Shown here in pieces: positions 25,176 to 32,412 of a DNA stretch of 64,000 bases; positions within the stretch are counted from its first letter, which is position 1, and each line of letters begins with the position of its first letter. A program made the position numbers and the translations under genes. Below the pieces are notes generated by a model, which searched no databases, was not told where the DNA came from, and saw only the letters and a program-made list of their open reading frames with translations. This stretch comes from Halosimplex amylolyticum (GTDB taxonomy: Archaea > Halobacteriota > Halobacteria > Halobacteriales > Haloarculaceae), in contig NZ_JBLKNW010000010.1 of assembly GCF_051414035.1 (NCBI RefSeq), forward strand, positions 1-64,000, written 5' to 3'.

Positions 25176-25952
25176 ATGACCAGTCAGACCACACAGCCGG
25201 GCGAACGCGAGTCCTCGGACGCCGCGAGATCCGGCCGTTCGACCAGAGGAACCGACACACGACGACGGAACCGCGCCGCGGCGGCCATCACCGGCGGGGC
25301 ACTGCTCCTCTACGGCATCACGCGGCGGTCCGTTCGGGGTATCGCGGCGGCCATCGCGGGGGGATGGCTACTGAGCCGGGCGGTCCGCCGGAGCGAGTCC
25401 GCCGGCGGGTCCGGGAACTGGACCGCCCAGCGGGACCAGTCACCGACGGGTGCACCCAGGGACGCGCCGGACGTCCAGCGTTCGATCACCGTCGAGCGCC
25501 CCGCCGAGGAGCTGTACGACCGCTGGCGGGACCCCGAGACCCACGAGCAGATCTGGGCGCACTTCGCCGAGGTCGAGCAGGTCGGCGAGGACCGCCAGCA
25601 CTGGGCCCTCACCGGCCCCGGCGACGTCACCGTCGAGTGGGACGCGGAGGTCGTCGCGGCCGAGCCCGGGGAGTTCCTGCGCTGGAAGTCCCTCCCCGGC
25701 GCGCGAGTGCCCAACGAGGGGTCGGTCCGATTCAAGTCGCGCGCCGACGGCGAGGAGACGGAGGTGACGCTCCACCTGCGCTTCGATCCGCCGGGCGGGC
25801 GCGTCGGCACCGCGCTGCTGGAGCGGCTCGACCTCCTCCCGGACGCGGCCGCCGGGACGGCGCTCCGCCGGTTCAAGAGCCTCGTCGAGACGGGCGAGAT
25901 CCCGACGCTCGAACGCAACCCGTCGGCCCGCGGCGAGGGCGATCTGCTGTGA
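25176..25952 (+). CDS. SRPBCC-domain membrane-anchored protein
   Basis: 258 aa from the ATG at 25176. The N-terminus is basic (TRRRNRAAAAITGG) with two hydrophobic segments (AAAITGGALLLYGITRR; GIAAAIAGGWLLSRAV). Residues about 97-245 form an SRPBCC/polyketide-cyclase-like domain starting DVQRSITVERPAEELYDRWRDPETHEQIWAHFAEVEQV and containing LRWKSLPGARVPNEGSVRF and EVTLHLRF. Such proteins are often annotated YndB- or cyclase-like and are frequently encoded beside zinc alcohol dehydrogenases. Here the stop overlaps the GTG of the formaldehyde-dehydrogenase-like gene by 4 nt, implying translational coupling. Confidence 0.82.
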   Translation: MTSQTTQPGERESSDAARSGRSTRGTDTRRRNRAAAAITGGALLLYGITRRSVRGIAAAIAGGWLLSRAVRRSESAGGSGNWTAQRDQSPTGAPRDAPDVQRSITVERPAEELYDRWRDPETHEQIWAHFAEVEQVGEDRQHWALTGPGDVTVEWDAEVVAAEPGEFLRWKSLPGARVPNEGSVRFKSRADGEETEVTLHLRFDPPGGRVGTALLERLDLLPDAAAGTALRRFKSLVETGEIPTLERNPSARGEGDLL

Positions 25953-27163
25953 GCGACGCCACCAGCGGGGCAGACGCGACGGGAATCGGGTCGATGCGGG
26001 CGCTGTGCTGGCACGGCACCGACGACCTCCGCGTCGACTCCGTCCCCCGGCCGTCACTGGTCAACCCGAAGGACGCGGTGGTGCGGGTGACCGCCTCGAC
26101 CGCCTGCGGCTCGGACCTCCACATCGTCGACGGCTACGTCCCGACGATGCGCGAGGGGGACGTGCTCGGCCACGAGTTCGTCGGCGAGGTCGCCGAGACC
26201 GGCGAGGCCGTCGAGGGCGTCGAGGCCGGCCAGCGCGTGGTCGTCCCGTCGTTCATCGGCTGCGGCGCCTGCGCCTACTGCCAGGACGACCTCTGGTCGC
26301 TCTGTGACAACACGAACCCCAACGCCGAGATGCAGGAGCCGATCCTCGGCGACTCGACGGCCGGCATCTACGGCTACACGCACGCCTTCGGCGGCTACGC
26401 CGGATCGCACGCCGAGTACATCCGCGTGCCCCACGCCGACGAGAACTGCTTCGAGGTGCCCGACGAACTCGACGACACGCAGGCCCTGTTCGCCTCCGAC
26501 GCGTGGCCGACGGGCTACATGGGCGCGGACTTCTGCGATATCGAGGACGGCGACACCGTCGCCGTGTGGGGCTGTGGTGGCGTCGGCCTCATGGCCCAGC
26601 ACAGCGCCTCCCTCATGGGCGCCGAACAGGTGATCGGCATCGACCGCTTCCCCGAGCGCCTGAACGCGGCCCGCGAGCACGCCGGCGCGGAGACCATCGA
26701 CTACACGGAGGTCGACAGCGTCGTGAAGCGACTGGACGCGATGACCGGCGGGCGCGGCCCGGACGCCTGCATCGACGCCGTCGGGATGGAGGCCCACGGA
26801 ACCGGCGTCACACACGCCTACGACCGCGCGAAACAGCAGTTCGGCCTGCACACCGACCGCGGCGAGGCGCTCCGGCAGGCCATGGTCGCCTGCCGGAAGG
26901 GCGGCACCCTGTCGATCCTGGGCGTCTACGGCCTGATGGACAAGTTCCCCATCGGCGTCCTGATAAACAAGGGGATCACCGTCCGCACGGCCCAGCAGCA
27001 CGGCCAGCGATACGTCCCCGACCTGCTCGACCTCGCCGTCGAGGGGGAGATGGACCCCTCCTACCTGGCGACCCACGAGTTCGCGCTGGAGGACGGACCC
27101 GAGGCCTACCGGATGTTCAGAGAGAAGGAAGACGGGATGATCCGGCCGGTGTTCCGGCCGTAG
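25949..27163 (+). CDS. zinc-dependent alcohol dehydrogenase, glutathione-independent formaldehyde-dehydrogenase-like
   Basis: 404 aa from the GTG at 25949 (TGA/GTG overlap with the SRPBCC gene). An ATG at 25994 (MRALCWHG) would give 389 aa and is equally possible. Features in order: catalytic zinc Cys in ASTACGSDLHIVDGY, GHEFVGEV, the structural zinc cysteines GCGACAYCQDDLWSLC, the insert NPNAEMQEPILGDSTAGIYGYTHAFGGYAGSHAEYIRVP typical of FDH-like enzymes, and the NAD-binding GCGGVGLMAQ. The cofactor is likely NAD with formaldehyde or another aldehyde or alcohol as substrate, by family. Inference from family only. Confidence 0.87.
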   Translation: MSDATSGADATGIGSMRALCWHGTDDLRVDSVPRPSLVNPKDAVVRVTASTACGSDLHIVDGYVPTMREGDVLGHEFVGEVAETGEAVEGVEAGQRVVVPSFIGCGACAYCQDDLWSLCDNTNPNAEMQEPILGDSTAGIYGYTHAFGGYAGSHAEYIRVPHADENCFEVPDELDDTQALFASDAWPTGYMGADFCDIEDGDTVAVWGCGGVGLMAQHSASLMGAEQVIGIDRFPERLNAAREHAGAETIDYTEVDSVVKRLDAMTGGRGPDACIDAVGMEAHGTGVTHAYDRAKQQFGLHTDRGEALRQAMVACRKGGTLSILGVYGLMDKFPIGVLINKGITVRTAQQHGQRYVPDLLDLAVEGEMDPSYLATHEFALEDGPEAYRMFREKEDGMIRPVFRP

Positions 27164-27252
27164 GCGGTCGGGGCGACCCGGCCGGTGTTGCGCCCCTGAC
27201 CGGGGGCGGCGAAACGAATGGGTTCAAGTTGGCGGCGGCGGTACGGCGGGAC

Positions 27253-28506
27253 ATGAACGCAGGAGACCGCGTCCGCGTGGAACGCGCGGACCAGACCCAC
27301 GAGGGCGTCCTCATGCCCTCGACGACCGGGGAGCATCTGGTCGTCAAACTCGAAGGGGGGTACAACGTCGGGATCGACCGCGACGAGGCCGACGTGGAAG
27401 TCCTCGAATCCGACGTGTACGACGTCGAGGAGGCCCAGGCCGAGAGCGAGCAGTCGACGATCGAGTTCGACGACGACTTGCCCACGGTCTCGCTCATCTC
27501 GACCGGCGGCACCATCGCCTCGACCGTCGACTACCGCACGGGCGCGGTCACTGCGCAGTTCGACGCCGAGGACGTCCTGCGCGCCGTCCCGGACCTGGCT
27601 GGCATGGCCAACTACCGCGGCCGCGTCGTCGCGAACATCCTCTCGGAGAACATGACGCCCGACGTCTGGCAGGACCTGGCGCACGCGATCCACGAGGAGA
27701 TCGAGGCCGGCGCCGACGGCGTCGTCGTCATGCACGGCACCGACACGATGCAGTTCACCGCGAGCGCGATGGCGTTCATGCTCGACACGCCGGTCCCCAT
27801 CGTCTTCACGGGGAGCCAGCGCTCGGCGGACCGCCCCTCCTCGGACAACGTGATGAACGCCGTCTGCGCCGTCGAAGCCGCGAAATCCGACTGCGCGGAG
27901 GTGCTCATCTGCATGCACGCCGACGAGTCCGACGACCGTTGCGCCCTGCATCGCGGCGTCCGCGCCCGGAAGAACCACACCTCCCGCCGGGACGCCTTCG
28001 AGACGGTCGGCGCGAAGCCCCTCGGCGAGGCCGACTACAGCATCGACGGCGACCCCGAGATCACCTTCCGTCGCGAGCACCGCGAGCGCGACGCGACCGA
28101 CCTCGACATCGATCCCGACGTGGAGACCGACGTGGACCTGCTGAAGTTCACGCCCGGCACCGACTCCGCCTTCCTCGACGCCCTCGACGGGAAGTCCGGC
28201 GTCGTGCTGGAGGGAACGGGCCTGGGCCACGTCCACACCGACTGGATCCCGCGCATCGAGGACCTGGTCGACGACGGGACGACGGTCGTGATGACGAGCC
28301 AGTGTCTGGAAGGGCGGGTCTGCGACCGGGTGTACGACACCGGGCGCGACCTGCTCGAAGCGGGCATCGTCGAGGGCGAGGACACCCTGCCCGGCACGGC
28401 GAAGGTCAAGCTGATGTGGGCGCTCGCGAACGTCGAGAGCGTCGAGGAGGCCATGTCGACCTCGCTAGCGGGCGAGATACAGGACCGCTCGGTCCCCTGG
28501 ACCTGA
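27253..28506 (+). CDS. gatD: Glu-tRNA(Gln) amidotransferase subunit D (asparaginase-type)
   Basis: 417 aa from the ATG at 27253. The N-terminal 80 residues form the GatD-specific beta domain (MNAGDRVRVERADQTHEGVLMP). The asparaginase-like core then shows the catalytic threonines in STGGTIAS and MHGTDTMQFTA, FTGSQRSADRPSSDN, and the C-terminal TALGHV-like motif EGTGLGHVHTDW. With GatE it converts Glu-tRNA(Gln) to Gln-tRNA(Gln), the archaeal route for charging tRNA-Gln. gatE is not in this window. The gene is followed after 9 bp by the GNAT gene and may form an operon with it. Confidence 0.95.
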   Translation: MNAGDRVRVERADQTHEGVLMPSTTGEHLVVKLEGGYNVGIDRDEADVEVLESDVYDVEEAQAESEQSTIEFDDDLPTVSLISTGGTIASTVDYRTGAVTAQFDAEDVLRAVPDLAGMANYRGRVVANILSENMTPDVWQDLAHAIHEEIEAGADGVVVMHGTDTMQFTASAMAFMLDTPVPIVFTGSQRSADRPSSDNVMNAVCAVEAAKSDCAEVLICMHADESDDRCALHRGVRARKNHTSRRDAFETVGAKPLGEADYSIDGDPEITFRREHRERDATDLDIDPDVETDVDLLKFTPGTDSAFLDALDGKSGVVLEGTGLGHVHTDWIPRIEDLVDDGTTVVMTSQCLEGRVCDRVYDTGRDLLEAGIVEGEDTLPGTAKVKLMWALANVESVEEAMSTSLAGEIQDRSVPWT

Positions 28507-28515
28507 GTGGTCGCG

Positions 28516-29475
28516 ATGGAGGTCCGTCAGGCGCGCGCCGCCGACCACGAGGACATCGCGGCGTTCACCAGTGACACCTGGAGCGACCGGTTCGACCGCG
28601 GCGACTACATCGCCGACGTGTTCCCCGAGTGGGTCGAGAGCGACGGCCCCGGCCAGCGCACCGTCGTCGCCGCGGAGGACGGCCGGGTAATCGGCGTCTG
28701 TCAGGTCGTCCTGCTCTCCGAGCACGAGGCCTGGGCCCAGGGGATGCGCGTGGCCGACGACGCCCGGGCGAAGGGCGTCGCCGAGGCGATGAACGACGCC
28801 TGTTTCGACTGGGCGCGCGAACGCGGCGCGACCGTCTGCCGGAACATGGTCTTCTCGTGGAACGTCGCCGGCCTCGGCGCCGCCCGGGGCGTGGGCTACG
28901 ACCCCGCGACGGAGTTCCGGTGGGCCCACCCTGATCCCGACGTCGACGCCCGGACAGACGAGTCGGTGGGGAAGCGGGACGGCGCGGGCGAATTCGACGT
29001 GGTTCCGGACCCCGACGCGGCGTGGAGCTACTGGCAGCGCAGCGACGCGAGCCGCGAACTCGCCGGACTGACGCTGGACCCGGAGGAGTCGTGGGCGCTC
29101 TCGGAGTGCTCCCGAGAACGGTTCCGCGAGGCCGCCGCCGAGACCGCGGTGTTCGCCGTACAGGACGCCGATGGGACGCGCGGCGCCGCGTATCGAACCC
29201 GGGACTACGAGCGCGAGAGCGGGGACGGGGACGGTGAGGGCGACGGAGAGACCGATCTGTGGGTCGAGTACGGCGTCGGCGCGTGGGACGACGTCCCCGC
29301 CGCGCAGGCGTTGTTCGCCGCCATCGCGCGGGACGCCGCGGAGGTGGGGGCCGACCGGACCAGAGTGCTGATCCCCGAGACGCCCCGGCACGTCTCCGAC
29401 GCCGCCTACGCCGGCATCCCCGTCAGCGAAGACCCCGACTTCGTCATGGCCGCGGATCTGACTGGTCGAGTTTGA
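28516..29475 (+). CDS. GNAT family N-acetyltransferase
   Basis: 319 aa from the ATG at 28516. The N-terminal GNAT domain begins MEVRQARAADHEDIAAFTSDTW. The acetyl-CoA-binding region is QGMRVADDARAKGVAEAMNDACFDWARERGA, with the RxxGxA-like loop ARAKGVAEA. The C-terminal half (about 155-319) contains DAAWSYWQRSDASRELAGLTLDPEESWALSE and a D/E/G-rich loop (RESGDGDGEGDGETD). It looks like a second, diverged GNAT-like unit, as in two-domain acetyltransferases. The acceptor is unknown. It lies 9 bp after gatD. Confidence 0.82.
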   Translation: MEVRQARAADHEDIAAFTSDTWSDRFDRGDYIADVFPEWVESDGPGQRTVVAAEDGRVIGVCQVVLLSEHEAWAQGMRVADDARAKGVAEAMNDACFDWARERGATVCRNMVFSWNVAGLGAARGVGYDPATEFRWAHPDPDVDARTDESVGKRDGAGEFDVVPDPDAAWSYWQRSDASRELAGLTLDPEESWALSECSRERFREAAAETAVFAVQDADGTRGAAYRTRDYERESGDGDGEGDGETDLWVEYGVGAWDDVPAAQALFAAIARDAAEVGADRTRVLIPETPRHVSDAAYAGIPVSEDPDFVMAADLTGRV

Positions 29476-29522
29476 GTGAGGAAGTTTCTGCATGTAGTGC
29501 CGCGAGTGACTGATGGACCGCA

Positions 29523-29851
29523 AACAGCGTGAAAGCCCCGACCCGCTGGACTCGGGCGGCTCTCACGGTTCGCTTCGCTCATCGTTCGAGCGACCGTGGC
29601 GCTCCCGTCGGTCGCGCCACGCGCTCGTTGCGCTCCTCGGCTTCGCCTGCGGTGCTTCCGTCGCCGGCCTTCGTCCAGCGGGTCGCCCCTTTCATTCCCA
29701 CCCGTGCCAGCTGACTCAAGAATCTTAGCGGGTGGGAATGAAAGGGGCCGCTCTCTCCGGGAAGATGGGCGACGCAAGCACCGCAGGGAGCGGAGCGACC
29801 GAGGAGCGCAGCGAGCCCCTCGACCGGAGAGAGCGGGGGCTTTCACGCTGT
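29523..29851. repeat. family B structured repeat, copy B2 (329 bp)
   Basis: Begins AACAGCGTGAAAGCCCC and ends GGGGGCTTTCACGCTGT. Stem 1 is CGACCCGCTGGA / TCCAGCGGGTCG and stem 2 is CCGCTCTCTCCGG / CCGGAGAGAGCGG. Both sequences differ completely from B1 and B3 yet stay perfectly paired. The central box CCCTTTCATTCCCACCCG and its complement flank a 24-nt spacer. The left arm is longer than in B1 and B3 and holds extra G/C hairpins. The right arm has GACGCAAGCACCGCAG and GAGGAGCGCAGCGAG. Lies between the GNAT gene and the PaaI thioesterase. Confidence 0.85.
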
Positions 29852-29963
29852 ACTGATCCACGATCACGAGTGCGGTGCTGTCTCCAGCGACGCGATCGAT
29901 TTCATCAGACACACCCCCTGATCGCCCGGAGATTTACACAGAGTCGGCCCGAACCACTCGCAC

Positions 29964-30359
29964 ATGGACGTGGAGACCTTCTTCGAGGAGATGCCGTTCG
30001 CGGATCTGCTCGGGATCGAATTCACCGAGATCGACGACGGCCACGCCGAGGGACGCCTGGAAATGCGCGAGGAACTGTCGTGGCACAGCGAGCGCGTGCT
30101 CGCTCACGGTGGGGTGACGTACACGCTGGCGGACACCGTCGGCGGCGCGGCGCTGGTCTCGCTGGTCGACCAGCCCGTTCCGACGGTGGACATGCGGATC
30201 GACTACCTCGAAGCCGGAACGGGCGATCTGACCGCCGAGGCGGACGTGCTCCGCCAGGGGAGCGACGTGGGCGTCGTGGACGTGGACGTGTACGCCGACG
30301 ACGGTGAAGCCCACCTCGCCAGCGCCCGCGGCGTCTACAAGACCGGCGCGAGCGAGTGA
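29964..30359 (+). CDS. PaaI-type hotdog thioesterase
   Basis: 131 aa. Hotdog-fold acyl-CoA thioesterase of the PaaI group: FADLLGIEFTEIDDGHAEGRLEM, the catalytic helix VLAHGGVTYTLADTVGGAAL (with HGG preceding the central helix) and PTVDMRIDYLEAGTGDLTAEADVL. PaaI-like enzymes hydrolyse phenylacetyl-CoA or other acyl-CoA esters to prevent CoA sequestration. No phenylacetate pathway genes are visible nearby, so the physiological ester is unknown. The gene is flanked by repeat B2 upstream and repeat C1 downstream. Confidence 0.88.
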   Translation: MDVETFFEEMPFADLLGIEFTEIDDGHAEGRLEMREELSWHSERVLAHGGVTYTLADTVGGAALVSLVDQPVPTVDMRIDYLEAGTGDLTAEADVLRQGSDVGVVDVDVYADDGEAHLASARGVYKTGASE

Positions 30360-30399
30360 TAGACTTTGCGTGCTCGATGGTGGAGGCGGGACCGCACGA

Positions 30400-30685
30400 G
30401 ACAGCAGGCGGTGAAAGCCCTCGACACGCTCGCGGTCGCTGCGCGGGATATCCTCGCTCCGCTCGGATAGGGGCCGCGCAGACGACTGAAATAAACGCGA
30501 CCGCGCCTCGCCCTTTCAATCCACCAGGAGAGCGAGCTCTCCTGAGCCCTGGCTCGCTTCGCTCGCCAGGACACCGGGAACCGCGACCGCACAGCACCGC
30601 AAGAGCCACACACCTCCCCAGCCGATTCGCTCGCACGGTCCTGTCGCGGCACGAGAGCCGCGACAGCGCGCGCCACCGCACTTCC
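30400..30685 (+). repeat. family C structured repeat, copy C1 (about 286 bp)
   Basis: Runs from GCGGTGAAAGCCCTCG through CGCTCGCGGTCGCTGCGCGG, GATATCC, GGATAG, GCCTCGCCCTTTCA, CCAGGACACC, GGAACCGCGACCGCACAGCA and CACCTCCCCAGCCGA to GCCGCGACAGCGCGCGCCAC. The inverse complement of 52259-52545 shows the same ordered boxes (copy C2). The variable stem CTGCGCGG / CCGCGCAG is replaced in C2 by CGCTGGTCGGG / CCCGACCAGCG. No ORF of believable composition. It fills the gap between the convergent thioesterase and LLM oxidoreductase genes. Confidence 0.75.
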
Positions 30686-30721
30686 ACCCACTAACTCCGG
30701 TCCTCCAGGCCCTCTAGACAC

Positions 30722-31723
30722 CTACAGCTGCGGTACGACCTCGTCGCCCAGCCGTCGAATGCACTCCGCCATCGCGTCGGTGCCGATGCCGGGGTAGTAC
30801 GTCCGCAGGATGACGTGGATATCGTCGCCCAGCGCCTCGCCGTACTCCGCTAACTCCGCGACTACCTCGTTGGGCGTGCCGAAGACGGCCCCCCGTTTCA
30901 ACTCCGCACGCCGGTCCTCGGAGAGTTCGTCGACCGGTTCGCCCTCGTACCACTCGGCGTAGCGACGCTGCAGGTAGAAGTACCCCTCGCGCATCGTCTC
31001 CCAGGCGCCCTCCCGGGAGTCGCCGACGAACCCGTGTTTGATGACGTACACCTGAAAATCGCCGTCGAGCCCTTCCTCGTCGCGGACGCGTCGGATGTCC
31101 TCGACGCGCTTCTGTACCCCGTCGAGCGAGAGCGAGGAGGGCGCACACCAGCCGTCGCCGATGCGGGCCGCCCGGCGAACTGCCGGCTTCGCGGCGCCGC
31201 CGAGGAATATCGGCGGGTCGTCCGCGGGTTTCGGCGTCACGGTGGTCTCCGGGTCGATGGCGTGGAACTCGGGATCGACGCCGAGTGGGCCCTCCGACCA
31301 CGCGCCGCGCAGGACGTCGACGGCCTCCTCGGTGCGCGCGGTGCGTTCGGCCTTCGGGACGCCGAAGTTCTCGAACTCGGTGTCGCGGTAGCCGATGGAG
31401 AGTCCGACGGCGAGGCGGCCGCCGGAGAGGAGGTCGACGGTCGCCGCGTCCTCGGCGAGGCGGACGGCGTCGTACAGCGGCGCGAGGGCGATGCAGGTCC
31501 CGACGGTGACGTCGTCGGTCGCGCTCGCGAGCGCGCCGAGGGCGGGCATCGTCCCCGAGAGGTAGCCGTCGTCGGCGAAGTGGTGTTCGGAGACCCACGC
31601 CGAGTCGAGGCCGGCGTCGTCGATGACTTCCCCGAGCGAGAGCATCTCGTCGTAGACGGCTTCGCGGGGGCGGTCGTCGTCGGGGCGGCGCTGGCAGGTG
31701 AACAGCCCCGTGCCGAGGTCCAT
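30722..31723 (-). CDS. LLM class flavin-dependent oxidoreductase (bacterial luciferase-like)
   Basis: 333 aa from the ATG at 31723. The luciferase-like TIM barrel is recognised from DSAWVSEHHFADDGYLSGTMPALGALA (an EHHF-type motif), VTVGTCIALAPLYDAVRLAEDAATVDLLSGGRLAVGLSIGY and PPIFLGGAAKPAVRRAARIGDGW. Members use reduced FMN or F420, and haloarchaeal ones are often F420-dependent. Substrate unknown. A longer in-frame start at 31861 runs into the divergent GNAT promoter and is unlikely. The 3' end faces repeat C1. Confidence 0.85.
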   Translation of the reverse strand: MDLGTGLFTCQRRPDDDRPREAVYDEMLSLGEVIDDAGLDSAWVSEHHFADDGYLSGTMPALGALASATDDVTVGTCIALAPLYDAVRLAEDAATVDLLSGGRLAVGLSIGYRDTEFENFGVPKAERTARTEEAVDVLRGAWSEGPLGVDPEFHAIDPETTVTPKPADDPPIFLGGAAKPAVRRAARIGDGWCAPSSLSLDGVQKRVEDIRRVRDEEGLDGDFQVYVIKHGFVGDSREGAWETMREGYFYLQRRYAEWYEGEPVDELSEDRRAELKRGAVFGTPNEVVAELAEYGEALGDDIHVILRTYYPGIGTDAMAECIRRLGDEVVPQL

Positions 31724-31862
31724 GCCGGTCGTTCGGCCGCCGCGGTGAAATAGCCGTGGCCGGGTCGGGTCACCGCGCGGCCCGTCCGGCGACGCGCTCT
31801 CCGCGACGTGTAACGAGGGCAGACAAAAGACGGATTCCCGGCGCGCGCGAACCTCCAGCACT

Positions 31863-32381
31863 GTGGTTCAACCAGCGTATCGGCGGGCCGAACGAGGGGA
31901 CGCGACCACCATCAGGGAGATCGCCGAGGACTGCTGGCAACACGATTACCCGGACGTGATCAGTCGGGAGAACATCCGCGCGGGGATCGCCGAGTGGTAC
32001 GACACCAGCCGGATGCGCGGAGAGATCGAGAGCGACGACGCCGTCGTGCTCGTCGCCGAGGACGACGCCGGGACGGTGTGTGCGTTCGCGCACGGCGTCT
32101 GGGACGACGCGGCGGGCGACGTCTTGCGACTCTACGTCGCCCCGGACTGCCGCGGTCGGGGGATCGGGACGGAACTGCTCGAACAGATCTGCGTCGAACT
32201 CGCGGACGAGGCCGAGGTGTCGACGATCCGGGCGATGGTGCTCGCCGACAACGAGCCGGGCAACGCGTTCTACCGCGCGGCCGGCTTCGAACCGGCCGGC
32301 GAGAGCGAGACGACCATCGCCGACGAGTCCTACGACGAACGCGTCTACGAGCGGCCGCCGCCCGAGGGGAACCGTCGATAG
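31863..32381 (+). CDS. GNAT family N-acetyltransferase
   Basis: 172 aa from a GTG at 31863. Single GNAT domain: VQPAYRRAERGDATTIREIAEDCW, then YVAPDCRGRGIGTELLEQICVEL (the acetyl-CoA-binding RGRGIG motif, about 95-110), and VLADNEPGNAFYRAAGFEPAGE. The N-terminal section (WQHDYPDVISRENIRAGIAEWYD) resembles haloarchaeal GNATs of unknown acceptor. It is convergent with the M24 protein, 31 bp away, and divergent from the LLM gene, with 139 bp between starts. Confidence 0.86.
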   Translation: MVQPAYRRAERGDATTIREIAEDCWQHDYPDVISRENIRAGIAEWYDTSRMRGEIESDDAVVLVAEDDAGTVCAFAHGVWDDAAGDVLRLYVAPDCRGRGIGTELLEQICVELADEAEVSTIRAMVLADNEPGNAFYRAAGFEPAGESETTIADESYDERVYERPPPEGNRR

Positions 32382-32412
32382 CCGTCTCGGGGCCGACACC
32401 CCGCGAGACGGG

